Source: Norana najaformis
Lineage: Eukaryota; Annelida; Clitellata; Crassiclitellata; Hormogastridae
Assembly: GCA_964023275.1 (NCBI GenBank)
Contig: OZ029916.1
Coordinates: 45,355,304-45,419,303, forward strand
Length of the DNA stretch: 64,000 nt
Reading direction: 5' to 3'
Made by a program: the position numbers and the translations under genes. The notes beneath the pieces are model-generated. The model ran no database searches. It saw nothing but the letters and a program-made list of their open reading frames with translations, and had not been told where the DNA came from. Of this stretch, positions 45,901 through 57,745 are shown in pieces; within the stretch, counting starts at the first letter, position 1; each line of letters begins with the position of its first letter.

Positions 45901-48900
45901 GGAAAAAGTCTTAACTTTCTACCCGTGTTCGGAAACAAGTTTTCACCTTCGGCTGGCATTCCGCGCTGAGCCATGAGACCAGATTCCCCCTCATTCTATA
46001 CCTAATTTAAGCAGCTATTTCGTGCATCTTTCTGGACTTGCTAACAGACCTGCAGTAAAATATGTATTGTGTGTGACTCTTTCTGTTGTATCCTACCCAC
46101 AAACATAAAGATGTTGCGCCAAGAAATAAAAAACCATTAAAACGAGATTTTTGTGAACAAATAAAACGGTGTCAGAAAAGTTGGTAGCCGAATGAGCGGT
46201 GCATCGTAGCCAAAATGGTGTGCTTTGATAGCATCTTACTCCAAATTGTCACGGTCACCCACAGAAGTAAGGAACAACATAATATAAATTGTACAGTATA
46301 CTTTTTAATTGGCTATATATTCAGCATTTTATTCAAAAAAATTCCAAATAAACTGATGCTGCAAATCCCAACAACAAAAATAATAAACACGTTAACAAAA
46401 ATATTAAAAAAACATTAGAAAAAGTATTCTTACGAGATAAATGTTTTCTACGACTATGTCTTACCTTTCCTTTCGTTCTGTAATAGGCCTAATGCACAGA
46501 AATAAACCTAAGAACGCCTCCGATTATTCAACCCCTTCCTACCAGGTAGGCAAATTCGCTGCATGGAAAGGCAAGGATTCGCAGTCCTTTCGATTCTGCA
46601 AACTCGTCGTACAGAGTTTGCAGCTGACTGTAGTTTTTGTGGGCGAAACTTCATGAGGACACAACATTAACGATTAGACAGACATGACCTCTGAAAACAA
46701 CAGAAACGGATTCAAAAGCCATCACGTTATGTAAAAGGAAAGTTCTAATCACATGGTCAAACAAGTTGTTCAGCAGATTACTTGACCTACTGGGTAGGTT
46801 ACTTGCACCTTTCCCCACTTTCCTTGCCAGGAATGCTAGCCATTCAACTCCCCATTTCGTGTAAGAATCGTAGAGCGTCAAGTGAAAAGCTGCTAGGCCG
46901 TGCAACCTACGATGTAAGGCTGGCTTTGTTTGATTAACATTTTTGTTTTTGTTTTCAACCGTAAGAACTTTCAGACCCACAGCTACACCTTTCTGCCGAG
47001 GACTAATACAGAAATCGCAACCACAGGCGTATACAGTGTCTCCTCAAGAGGGATTAATCCGAGGTGCTCCTGACCTGACAACTCAAACAAAATGGTTTTG
47101 AAGTGTTAGAGAATATAGCTAAAGAAAGACCAAGAAGCTCATGTTGTACCTTGCCAGGCACCCTATCCCAGAAAGTAGGACCAACTACAACAAAGCTTCT
47201 GTCCGGCACCGTGTCCTGCCAGTGGAACAACCAAGTCATATCGTGCAGCAAAATTAAGGGATCTACAGCCAAAAATGGGTAAGACCATGTTGACGGTAAT
47301 CGACAAGTGATTGATTACCTGGTCTTAACCTGACACTTGCAATTGTATCACCAATGAAAAAGGTAAATACAGACCGGTATTTTTCCAAGGAAACCATTTG
47401 CCTATCTATGTCTTTGACGGTGAATTCGTAGATCGATGATGCCTTCTTCCACCAATCCTTAGGTTCTGCTTCTGCCTAAATATCAACAAAATCATGCGCA
47501 TGGCAAACTCACCCTCAGCTATTAAAGACAGCTTTTGAAATACTTGAGGAACTTGTAACACCGTAGGATATTTTTTAATATCTAGATTTCCTTTGGAGTC
47601 TTACACAGCTCACCTTAGAATCTCTCCATCTTTGGCATGACTGTACTTAATGCAGGTGCTACCGCTAAAAGTAGTCTCCAATCAGAGTATGCATGTATGT
47701 AAGAATCTGGGCTTTTGTATAGCTCATTTTAAGAACCTTTTAAATGCACTGTCTCATAAAGAGACAACAAGCCAGTATCACACATACCATTATTAACTTT
47801 ATGTCATGCAGCCAATACGTATCTTTAAGACATTCATTGTAACGTAGCAACCAAATGTGACCAGGCATGAAGAAAACCTCATGAAGTAGAGAAAAGTTAA
47901 TTTGCGAGAAACTCATTCAGAAGGCAGGTAGGCGTAAAATGGGTCAGTAAAAGTTCTTGCTGTGTTAGCTATCAAACTGTAATTCTCTACGTAGAGTTTC
48001 GGCGTCTAATTATTTTTATTTTCAATTTTAATATATACCTTGAAACAGTAACTTAATTTAGAAAGTCCTCTTGTTGTCCTAATTTGAAGTCTGTTTGCAG
48101 TGATTTTTATACAAAGATCAGTCATGTCAAAATTATTCTTAACTAGTTCCTTATGGAAAATTTCATTGATGACAGCCTCTGAGGCGTACGAATACGTTCC
48201 AATTCATTGCACTCATAAACACTCACGACCCTAGTCGTAGCGACTGAGGTTGGGTCATAGTTACGCTAAACTTTAACTCCGAATTTCTCACAGTTAGCCG
48301 CAAAGAGACCTACATCTTTTTAATATTTCTGATAAAAGCATGCGGTTTTCGCCCGATTATTAAGCAATTCCACCCCGATCAATTACAATCAAACCCTGTT
48401 TTAATTTTTGCCATTTTGTGACGGACAAATTGCAAAATACAGAAAAAAGATACCAGGCGGCCAAAAAACAACAGCACAAATTCGTAGTTAACGATGGGTT
48501 TAAGAATCAGTTGTATAACGTGGATAAAACTGATGTTACACACATGAGCAAAATTCGTAAAACTACACCAGAAACTCATTCTAACGCTGATTTTGGGAGC
48601 CACAACAAGAACCGCCATAAAATAAACAAGGTTTTATCATTATGGGATTACTTTCTATGACATAAATAAATTATGAGTCCATGTCTTGACCGCGTTATAA
48701 CAGAATTTGTTTTATAACAAAGCTAACGATGTGCTATATGAAGTCTCTGGTGTATCGGTATCGTGCTACACAAGCGATCATTTAAAAAAAGAAATTTATC
48801 GCAACTCTCAGCCAAAACATTTCTTCAGAGTGCATGTTGCTAATGCAAGTTTTGACACTATTAAAAAGGTCAAGAATCAAGCTATCGTGTTAAGGGCCTT

Positions 48901-51511
48901 TGTTAGAGGTTCTATAAACAGTACTCTGTGAGTAAGCAAAGATATGTTCAACTGATACACAAAAAACCCATAGTATAAATGCTCAGATGAAATCTTCAAA
49001 GCATATGGTGACCACTGAGCGCCTAAGAGTAAGCCTGTTCCCGCGACTCAGCTTTCTTTGGATGCTGTAGAACTCTCATTTTACAAATACGATTATATTG
49101 TACATCTGTGAAAACTGTGCACCCAGGCCAACCATTTCGAACCTACTTTATGCGTTACTGCCTACCGAATCGATTTGGAGAGGGGTGAAAGCGATGCCGA
49201 AATTTCGATACAAATTTCTGATTTGACGGGGATTCGAACCCCCAACCTCTCAATTGACAGTCCAGTACTCTATCTATTAGACTTTGGCGCACCCCAATTT
49301 GTATCAAACTGGTGGCTAAAAACAGGTAACTGCTCAGTTAAGGTTGACAAAAAAGGTAAGGTAACACGTCTGCTCATTTTACAGCACGGCCAATCTGAGG
49401 TCATATTTAACTCACTATTTTTCTAACCTTTTCGCGCCTAGGTGTACATATTAAATATTTTGTAACTCATACAAATTTGTAGTTTTCACCAAATTTATTT
49501 CCTATTCAGCCCAATCGAATGCAACATTAGAGAATTTATAGATTTTTTCGACTCTGGTTAGGTTTTCTATTGCACGGTCACATATGACCCATTTCAGAAA
49601 TGAAATAAAATCAGGTGAAATCGTTGATAAACACCTAAATTTAAAGACCGCTACAGCCGATCTAAGATAGGTTGGATCAACGTAGAATTAGACCTATTTG
49701 GACATCGACCAAATTAAACAGTAGCCCTACCCTATCCAAGTTGTTGAACTTCTTAAAACATTGTTATAAAGATTACACAAGAGTGTTTAGAACAAGTGGT
49801 GAGATAAGTCTCAACAGCACTTGACCGATGAAATCCGATAGATGATTATAATCGGGAAGTGATCTCAATATTTGGGAATCCAAGCTTCTGCTGACCCCAC
49901 AGATCTAGGCAGCTTATTTATAAAATTATAATATATCTGCATTTATTAGGCGCCACTGTCTAATAACTTCGCATTAATCGATGGGGCAGAGCAATTGTGA
50001 GATAAAAACTTGTTCAAGGTCCCTACACAGTAGCCGTCTCGGAGGGGGTTCGAACCCGTACTCTCCGCGTTACAAGCCGAGCGCTCGATCCAATATGCTA
50101 CCGTACCCCACAAAAGTTGTACCACGTGCTGTAAAGTAACTGATTATTTATTTACATGCACCTGGATACGCTCTTCATGGCAACGTCTGTGCAGTAAACA
50201 TTAGCTTGGCATACTAAGAAAGCTGTTGCCATGATTCACAACACATGTGTAGCATGTAGACCTGATATTATTCACACACCTGCATTCCCAATTTATATTC
50301 AGCGAAGCCAGATGTGGTGGCTAGTAGCTGATTGGTAAATGGTCCTGGTAATTTAAGCAAAAGCTCACGTTGTCTATCTTTGCTGCTTCACACTCTACAG
50401 CTCAAATTATTTCAAAAAGTGTTTTACTTAGTTTCAATTTCCCTATTACTGTGAGGTATCTGCGTATGACAGCAGGGTTAAGAGGTCAACAGTTAAAAAG
50501 GTCAAAGCTATTTTAAACTGAGGAGGGGCTTCTTTATCAGCACCGTATGATCACCTTGGAAAGTCAGTCAACCAGAGCAGCAGAAATGGAATAATATCCG
50601 ATCATTTTGCATAACTTGATTGTTCCTCTAACTGTGCTGTTTTTATTGTTTTTATGCATTGCCTGTAAGGTGTTGGCATTTGTCTTATTTACTTGTAACC
50701 GTAACTGAGAGCTTAGTCAGAGGTGTAAAGTTGTTCACTATTTCTGTTTAATATTACAGTTTCAACAAACTGATTTAGTGTTGTATTAATATTCGATCAT
50801 TTTTAGATGGTGGTGTCCCTGGCCATGGGTCCTGACCACCCTGAGGCCAAAACCATGAATCTTGTACCCCCCCCCCCAATAGGTGACTCTTGACTTTGCT
50901 CTGTCGACGGATACAAGTGTCATGTACTTTCTACGCCGATTTCTAGTATTCGATTCCTGGCCTGCTTTATTTGAGCAAAATGGGGCTCTATCTCGGCCCC
51001 GCTGCGGGAATTACGACGTTCTTCACACTCTATTTGTTATTGGCTTCGCGTCATCGGCTCTCGCTGTCTCAGACCCCTTAATTTTCCATCCAGATACAGG
51101 ACCCCTTGGTTAGAAGTCACACAAACGTGTAGTCCAAATATGCTCAACTTCACACTGCATGCTTTAAAATGCATAGATCTTGCCAAAGTATTGTGGGCTC
51201 TCTGAAACTTCATCAAATTGGCTTTTGAAATTACAGTAAGAAGCGAGTTTGCAGTATTCAAGACGGCTGGAGACCAGGGTATTAACCAAACAAACCAGGG
51301 CAGAAAAGAGAACGTGGTGCTTAATCCTACGGATATCGCGGAAGTAGGCCTAGTAGTGGGTAGACCTACACAGAGAATTAGTGTTCTCTAAACGACAGGT
51401 TAGAACCCCCTTATTCGTCCTAAATTGCGGGCATGACGTTCTCTAAGTAATAAAAAATCGCACCATAAATGACCCCGCGAAATATCTACTCAGGAACCAA
51501 ACACTCACCAT
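39987..51511 (-). CDS. divergent GPX4-like selenoprotein, copy B
   Basis: Six exons matching A and C: ATG 51509-51511, 47375-47475, 46543-46690, 43470-43597, 42365-42449 and 39987-40019. Splice sites and frame are intact, predicting 165 residues with the Sec codon at 46651-46653 (residue 48). Compared with C, it has changed the Sec neighbourhood to NVVSS-Sec-SF (usual Sec-Gly lost), CNQF to CSEF, and the catalytic Gln84 to Leu (exon ends FAYL). The fourth exon is 21 nt shorter, removing seven codons after Glu85 (the PGSNEDI region of C). Trp131 and Asn132 of EWNF remain, as does the C-terminal EKYW. Peroxidase activity should be reduced or altered. It could be a gene starting to decay or one with a new role; the intact frame through six exons favours recent or continuing expression. 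Confidence 0.9.
40590..40830 (+). mobile_element. tRNA-derived SINE (family S4) in intron 5 of copy B
   Basis: Head GCGATAGTCCAGTGGTTCGC (A-box-like) and GGTTGGGGATCTAATCC (B-box-like), body through GGAGCCAACTCAGCTATAAT to AGGAGGGCTGTCCACCC. A remnant of the same insertion lies at 54750-54830 in copy C; copy A lacks it. Confidence 0.65.
41140..41685 (+). mobile_element. CR1/L2-type LINE in intron 5 of copy B
   Basis: Encodes LRRLSDPLYELSNTSP and VFQSKLKTLLFHRSYPDS, ends NYKHYPP-stop, then the family 3' UTR with an internal duplication near 41545-41590, ending ATTTACGATTACGATTG. Orthologue of the LINE at 27600-27838. Confidence 0.85.
41845..41935 (-). repeat. S5 tRNA-like fragment, intron 5 of copy B
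   Basis: CAGCAGGTGCAAATCCGCAA followed by TCGTTGGATTATAGG, the orthologue of 28000-28090 in copy A. Confidence 0.5.
42055..42175 (-). repeat. S1 SINE fragment with a 47-bp tandem duplication
   Basis: GAATTTATCGAGTAAGATCC and CTTTAACACTGCTGCTTGTG occur twice in a row, followed by GGTGCCACGCAAATTAG. Confidence 0.6.
44185..44260 (-). repeat. S5 tRNA-like fragment, intron 3 of copy B
   Basis: The minus strand has GGGTTCGAGCCTGCTGAGCA, a good B-box-like motif. Orthologue of 31715-31810 and 56070-56150. Confidence 0.55.
44294..45861. mobile_element. probable solo LTR (fossil) in intron 3 of copy B
   Basis: A 1568-bp insertion with the TG...CA ends usual for LTRs (begins TGTAGACTG, ends GGGGTTACA, so TGTA against TACA) and a perfect 5-bp target duplication AAAAC at 44289-44293 and 45862-45866. 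Copies A and C have uninterrupted sequence at this point. No gag or pol coding region was recognised, which fits a solo LTR. It is younger than the split of the three units. Family not determined. Confidence 0.7.
46651..46653 (-). other. selenocysteine TGA codon, GPX copy B
   Basis: In-frame TGA between TCA and AGT. The usual glycine after the Sec is serine here. Confidence 0.88.
47038..47260 (+). repeat. dispersed repeat in intron 2 of copy B
   Basis: Orthologue of the repeat at 32838-33150, with TCCTCAAGAGGGATTAATCC, CACCCTATCCCAGAAAGTAG and CAACAAAGCTTCTGTC. Confidence 0.5.
49010..49102 (+). mobile_element. LINE 3' UTR remnant in intron 1 of copy B
   Basis: TGAGCGCCTAAGAGTAAGCC and TTGGATGCTGTAGAACTC, the orthologue of the right part of 34625-34912. 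The coding part has been lost. Confidence 0.7.
49205..49290 (-). mobile_element. tRNA-derived SINE fragment (family S3), copy B
   Basis: The minus strand reads GGGGTGCGCCAAAGTCTAAT, an anticodon-like loop around CTGTC, then GGGGGTTCGAATCCCC, a perfect T-arm and B box. Too diverged in the D and acceptor arms for a working tRNA. Confidence 0.65.
49940..50115 (-). mobile_element. tRNA-derived SINE (family S2), copy B
   Basis: Minus strand: GGGGTACGGTAGCATATTGG head, stem CTCGGCTTGTAACGCGGAG with TGT in the loop (tRNA-Thr-like), GTACGGGTTCGAACCC arm, then a non-tRNA body to AGGCGCCACTGTCTAAT. Orthologue of 35785-35932. Confidence 0.65.
50340..51290. other. intron 1 segment of copy B missing from A
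   Basis: The block absent from A. Its right part (50805-51180), which includes a C homopolymer near 50867-50877, is related to 61780-62230 in copy C (GACTCTTGACTTTGCT, TTTTCCATCCA, GCTTTAAAATGCAT). No coding exon recognised. Confidence 0.5.
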
Positions 51512-51565
51512 TGGAGTTCTTGTAGCGTCTGTCGTTCTGTTCGGGAAATTGCTTTGTTCTAATTT
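51509..51565 (-). other. 5' leader and ATG exon, GPX copy B
   Basis: CAAGAACTCCA then ATG then donor GTGAGT on the minus strand, with the same leader words (CCCGAACAGAACGACAG) as copy A. Confidence 0.75.
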
Positions 51566-51764
51566 ATTTACACAAATAAGTAGGCCTAAAATAAATAGGC
51601 CTAAAATACTGATCCTTGTCTGGTTGTATAACAACTACTTATACAGTAAGTACGATAACTTGACTTGTAATGGTGACACTGGCGATAACGTTATGACTGA
51701 CGACAAATCAGATTTAACTGTATATAGGCCTATATATTATGACTGACGACAAATCAGATTTAAT

Positions 51765-51830
51765 TGTATATATATATATATACATATATGGGAACTATGA
51801 TATATATATATATCATAGTTCCCATAAGAC
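51765..51830. repeat. AT-rich palindrome upstream of GPX copy B
   Basis: A perfect 38-bp palindrome at 51788-51825 (arm ATGGGAACTATGATATATA), about 280 bp upstream of the ATG, at the position that holds the larger palindromes in copy A. Confidence 0.9.
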
Positions 51831-52034
51831 TACTACAAGACACCATAATAGTGCTTTAGATTTAAGTCTAACTTGAAATTAATGCCAAATGAATTTCCTG
51901 AAGTTCAGCAATCTGCAATTGCTAGCTGACGCTTTACAGTAAAGGCCGTTTGAAATGGCTGTTGAAACAAATATCGGCGGTGACTCCTAAAGGTGTGGTC
52001 CTTTTGGAGATGTGGGTCAGTGGTAGTTCGAAAC

Positions 52035-52330
52035 CGTAATCTCAAGAATTTCTAAAGCGCTACTTTAAAGCTAAGCGCAGGTCACCGGCTTTACTCACGC
52101 ACTGCGTCAAATCAGAGGGGTTATCTTAAGATGCCACGAGGAGAACAAGGTCCGGTCACCAGAAGACCAGAGAGAATGGGACAAAGAAGCTGTTATGCTA
52201 GGTTGTGTTTAGGTTGATAGAAATGGGAAGGCGGCGGATTGGATTAATCGGAGTAAAATTTCTTTAAAAGGTTAGACTCAAGTTTTGAATGGAATGCATG
52301 AGGAATAATAACTAGGGGCTTGAGCCAACT
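52035..52330 (-). mobile_element. LINE 3' end, second subfamily, between B and C
   Basis: CGTAATCTCAAGAATTTCTA, AAGCGCTACTTTAAAGCTAA, CCAGAAGACCAGAGAGAA and GGCGGCGGATTGGATTAA in order, matching 13848-14090 and 37055-37190. Confidence 0.65.
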
Positions 52331-52654
52331 GGCGAACGACAGTACTACGGCGTAGAGGAATGGAGAATTTGGTAGCCATTTGTAGGCTTAATTGTCTGTA
52401 AAACCAAAGTGAGTTTATCAAGAGTGCCAAGTACAATGTGCCACATAAATTCGTAATCAATTTAAAAACCAAGGATTGTCGACTGGAATTTATAGACATG
52501 GCATCAAATCTCATGTTACCTACTGTTTAATTTGAACTGTTTAGTAGTTTTGTGAACCGATCCTTTTTGCTTATATTTAGTTGTGTATGTCAGTCTAGTT
52601 TACTTTGACCGTAATGTAATCTAGTTTAAATAAATGTACAGTAAATGTTTATGT

Positions 52655-52995
52655 CTTTCCATAGCGACGGTATGGCCTCTACCCGGCTAATCTTTCAATG
52701 AATTTGTCGTGTGAGATCAAAATGTAGGCCTGTGTAATCGATCTATACAATGTAATGCAATGCGCTTGTCAGATGCCAATAAGGGGCTACGCACTTACTT
52801 AACTTCCGTTTCCATATAGATGTAAATGTACACATTTTTATTTTGCATCTGTATGGCCTTGACCCTACACATTTTTCAAAGATTTGATTGTATGAGATCC
52901 TTCATCAGCGGTCCCCATTTGAGTGGGCGCCACGTCATTTAAGGTCCCCTTGTATGGACCGTGCTAGCCCGAGATTAAACTCTCTGAAATAAGCT
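52655..52995 (-). mobile_element. S1 SINE copies between B and C
   Basis: Fragment at 52655-52720 and longer copy at 52835-52995 (GCATCTGTATGGCCTTGACC, GTGGGCGCCACGTCATTTAA). Orthologous to 37963-38370. Confidence 0.65.
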
Positions 52996-52999
52996 CTTA

Positions 53000-54040
53000 A
53001 CTTGATATCAAACTCAGATTAATTGACCTGACAGCCACGATCGTTGGGCCCACAGAAGGCCCGCCACCAGTGGCACAATTCTGGCCAGTTTTGAGTCCAA
53101 TAGGCCTACACATGGCTGTCTGAGTGGTGAATCTATCGCAGTGAAAGTAGGCTATCTCACAAGCTCTGCATTTCAATGGATTTGTCTGATTCCTTTTGCT
53201 CAGGGACGCCTCATGCACTTTCACCAACACTAGCGAACATTCCCCGGGTTGGGCTGGAAACGCCTCCGAATCTTGGGGGGGGGCAGTGTTCAAAGGCTTT
53301 TATTGAATAACGATTCTGATGGTCTTACTTGCTTACTGATACAGGCTGTACATGTAATTAAAATGTAAATGTACTTAGACCGAGAGTATCAGAATAATGG
53401 TTGTTGTAGTTGATTTTATAGTTTAGGTCCGTCTCAGAAACTCACAAGGCTTTTAAGTTTTGTTATACATATGGCTTTTAATAAAGTTTTCAATTTTCAA
53501 GCTACTAATGATAATTAAAATCTGTGAAATCAATAGAAAAGTGAACATTCAGAGCATTTACATAGCATCCACTTAGAACATTATCTCCTCAAGCCAATGA
53601 AATACTGTATTGGTGAAAGATGCATCTACCATTCCGTGGCCAGAAGGATATGCAGTTCCAGTAGGAGGCTGTTCCAAGAAAAGGTCCAACCAGAGAAGGC
53701 CTGGGCAAGGCATGAAAATCTGACAAATGTACAGAAGAAATATCCAGAAATATGTCAACAAAATTTGTGTGGCTCCACATTAGACCATCAAAGTTGCGAA
53801 TGACTAAACTAAAACCTAAAAAAATTTCTGTGAAGTTAAATACGGCCTTGTTTACTTGGTCTTCCAATTTTTTTAACTTCTGTATCTTTCAGTGATTTCA
53901 ACAGATAACTCGATTACTAGCACACGTAAATTATATACGTATATAAGCTGGAATGATATGTACCTGGCCGAGTCATAAAACTTATTACATGCGTCTGTTG
54001 TGGAATTTGTAAATCTAAAACATATTTACAGTATTTGTAA
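53000..54040. other. intergenic between GPX B and C
   Basis: No gene. Closely similar to 38371-39380. Open frames at 53573-53867 are shared with that region at lower quality and match nothing known. Confidence 0.5.
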
Positions 54041-54386
54041 AAACTAACCATATTTATGTTTAAAGAATAAGTCACCTGATAAAGCAGATTATTAGAAAGG
54101 AAATGTTTTAAAGCTTTTACAAAACTAAGGCTGTAATACTGTTCGTATAAATAAAGTTTTGCAAAAACGTTACTCATTTTTTCTTAATGTTGTCTGTTGT
54201 CAGAGAAACAGCTGAAAAGTTATGATTCTAACTTTACTTTAGCACAAAAAATCTAATTTTCAAGATTGGGATTCAAACGAAGCCTTGAAAAATGAAGAAT
54301 TTCAATCACAAAACTGTGGATGCAGTAAATTGTACAAATGTATCTATTTAACTTATGAAAATGCTTTCACAATGTAAACTTCATGC

Positions 54387-54392
54387 TTTATT
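54387..54392 (-). terminator. polyadenylation signal, GPX copy C
   Basis: AATAAA on the minus strand, about 232 bp after the stop codon, in the context conserved in A and B. Confidence 0.75.
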
Positions 54393-54467
54393 GAGAAATG
54401 TTCTCACGGCACAGTCGAGTCAGACGCAGATGAGCCCATTATTCCTGTCAGACGAGGTACGACACAA

Positions 54468-54514
54468 TTTCTGACCAGCTCCACCCGTGAAGGGTTTAAG
54501 GGCACAGTCATCAT
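54468..54514 (-). promoter_or_regulatory. SECIS-like element, GPX copy C
   Basis: ATGA, TGACTGTGCCC, AAA, CCC/GGG mini-stem, GGAGCTGGTCA, GAAA. Relative to copy A the 5' arm has T to G and the facing 3' base A to T, so a U-A pair has become G-U. The paired double change supports the hairpin as a maintained structure. Confidence 0.72.
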
Positions 54515-54623
54515 AAAGTCTACAGAAAAGATGGCTCGTCTGCCTGGAACATCGCCTGGCCAAGACAACATTACTCGCATAAAAAATGCAAAAGTCCTGG
54601 TAGATTGCTGATCCCGTATCAAA

Positions 54624-57600
54624 CTACCAATACTTCTCGAAGTCCTTCTTTATCGCCTGAAAGCAAGCAAGCCAATAAACAAACGATGTAATTTATTTAA
54701 GCTGAGATAATAAGTAGGTAAATTAAAATTTCCATGCCTCAGAGTGCAACCGAGCTAAAATGAGTACACTGTCCATGGGAAAATCAGGCAGCAAAGGAGG
54801 GCTGGCCATTCATCCTCAAACACAAACATTCCAAAGGAATGCCTCTACAGTGGCCACTGCGTCAACTTGAGGCTACAAAATGTAAACGTATGCTTTTTTA
54901 CACCCACCACAAAGCCTTGACCGGGTAAGATCCCTCACCACCGCTGCCTGTGTGAAAGAGTGCCACACAAATTACCTCCCCATTTATAGACTGCGCTAGC
55001 TTAAGAAGCAGATCTCATTTTGCGACCTGCACCTATCAAGATTGCTAAAGCTGGCCAGTTAACCTATCAAGATTGCTAACGCTGAGCGCATGTCTTGAAG
55101 GCCTGTAGTATAAACCCGCACTGAACAAAGGAATGCAATGTTACTGAAAAACAATACATACATTGAAGAAATAAATAAAAACTCACAAATGGTTCGACGG
55201 TTGGAGCGTAGCGTTCAACTGGAATACCTTCCTTGTTTATCAGGAACTTTGTGAAATTCCACTTGACGAAGCTGGCGAACAGAAAAGTTCAGTTGTAATC
55301 TTGTTCATAAATTCTGAATTTCTTCAATTGCAAAAAAGCCAAGAGAAACATGTTTTTTACAAGCACCAAAAGCAGAATCACTACGCTGACAACTGGAAGT
55401 CAGCCCACTCGGTAGTGGGGCAGCAGAACATGTTCTGTAAGATTAAACTGTAGCTGAAAAGCACTTATATAGCACCATTCAAAGTTAGAAGTGCAAACAC
55501 CATCTGTTCCATCACTGCACAGCTGCTTCTGCATCTTGACTCTCAGTGCAAACAATGAGTCTGGAGTGTAGTTGGATACATGGTTTTTGTGTTTGCCCTT
55601 CAGCTTAAAGATTATTGGCTCCCTTTTGTGAAAGAATTACATTGATGACCCTTGAAAATGACCGGATTTTCACTGACCAGTGTATTGTTATAAAGAAACT
55701 TTTAGAAGTTCAAAGATTAGACTAGATTCTTAAATGCAAGAACCACTACTCAACGGCCATTGTTGACCGTGTACAATGTACAATCTTTCACCTCAAAACA
55801 ATGCCGCTAATGAAACTTACTCTCCCAGTGTTCCACCTTGCTTCATCTTGAGATAGTTCCACAGGGGATCGGCATTTCCACCGTTGACCTCAATCTTAGA
55901 GAACAGGTCGAACTTGACGCCGTAATTCTCGGTCGCAAATTTCTTAATATCTTCGTTAGAACCGGGTTCCTGTCAAATCAACATCAATAATCTAACCATC
56001 ATGGGCAGTCTTTCAACCCCACGCCTACGGTACAATTCCCTCTACTCGCTTTTGTGCACAAAACATTCTGTCCAGGGTTGTCACACAGAGTCTGCTCAGC
56101 AGGCTCGAACCCACAATCGCGAATTACAGACGCCGCACACTACTGCATAGACACATTAATAATCTAGTGTTGCACAACAAACCACAGAGCAACAGAACTT
56201 CCTAAAAATCCACTGGAGGAATAGAAATCACATCCTTCTACCCAGGTTTGGAAACAGGCCTGAGCTCTGGTTGGCAGTCCACACTGTGCCACGAGACCAG
56301 ACTCCTCTGATAAGAAGCAGATTTGCACACCTTATTAAACCCAAACTCTGCCACTGCCTTTAGTAGGGTAGTGCCAGTTCCAAGTCTGGATAAAGGAGAA
56401 GGAAGCCGCCCCCAACGGCCTTTGATGCCATAAGATGTCGTTAAACATTGGAAGTACTACTACTACTTATTAAACCTGCCGGCAATGTGCATGGCGCTCT
56501 TCCTTACCTCACAGACGCAAATATGTCGGGCTGAGAAACAAACAAGATTAAAAATGTTAAAAACATGGTAAGCAAAGTTGATAGCCGATTATGTAGTGAA
56601 TTGAAGCCAAATTGGCCCAATTTGATAACGTCTTACTTCTGATATTCACGGTCACCCACAGAAAGAAGGAACAACACAATACAAAATGCAAAATATAGTG
56701 TTTAGTTGGTTACATTTCCTACATTTTTATTCAAAAACAAATTAAAGCAATACATGGACACTAAAAATCACAAAAAGCAAATAAAAAATATTACCAAAAA
56801 TTTAAAAAAACAATTTGAATTCAAGAAAAAGTAAAAAACTAAAAATGTTTTTACCTTAAATTCTGTTATATTATTAAACAGAATTAAAACCCGACAATAC
56901 CTTTGAATACTCAAAGCCTACCTGGCCACCAAACTGGTTGCATGGAAAGGCAAGGATCCGCAGTCCCTTCGATTCTGCAAACTCGTCGTACAGAGCTTGC
57001 AGTTGCTTGTAGTTTTTGTCGGTCATGCCTCATTTGCACGCGACATTAACGATCAGACAGACATGGCCTCTGAACAACAGAAACAGAAAGCCATCAAAGA
57101 ATTCAAAAACAGAGTTCTAATCACATGGTCAAGGAAGTTGCTTGACAGACTCATTGGCCTATTGGGCAAGTTACTTGCATCTACCAGCAAGTTTTTTGCA
57201 AGGCATGCTACCCTTTCAACTCCTGAGCTGGTGTAACAATCCTACAAAGCGAAGTTAAAATATTGCTAGGCTGTGTAATCCACAGTTTAACTTGCTGACT
57301 TTGCAGGACAATGTTGTGGCTTTTGTTTTCACCCATAAAAACTTTCAATCCCCCAACCCTATCTCTCTCCCGAGGACAAATACAGCAATTGTAATCACAG
57401 ATTTATATAGCACCTATTCAAGAGAAACTCATCAGAGGTGGCACCTCTCTGATTATGACAACCCAAAACCACAACTGAACGAAATGGTTTTCAAGTGCTT
57501 ACAGAACAGCATTGAAGAAGACTAAGGAGCTCACATTGTACGTTGCCATGCAAACTATTCCAGAAAGTAGGACCAACCACAACAGAGCTTCTCTCCTGCA

Positions 57601-57646
57601 CCATGGACGTGGGCCAACCATTCACACTGTGCAGCAAATCGAACAG

Positions 57647-57745
<99 letters not shown>

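Larger units (their letters stand above)
39380..54040 (-). repeat. segmental duplication unit B
   Basis: Middle unit, about 14.7 kb; the extra length over unit A comes largely from the LTR at 44294-45861 and from sequence near 50340-51290 that A lacks. Its 3' flank (from about 39403) is identical to that of unit C over roughly 190 bp. Confidence 0.75.

Noticed and set aside
46651-46980. Open frame reading through intron sequence into the Sec exon of copy B
   Set aside because: Only the last codons before the TGA belong to the GPX exon. The upstream part is intron, with an acceptor TTTTCAG at the exon start.
49205-50115. Two possible tRNA genes (Asp-like and Thr-like) on the minus strand
   Set aside because: B boxes are good, but acceptor and D arms do not close, both run on into non-tRNA SINE bodies, and diverged duplicates exist in unit A.
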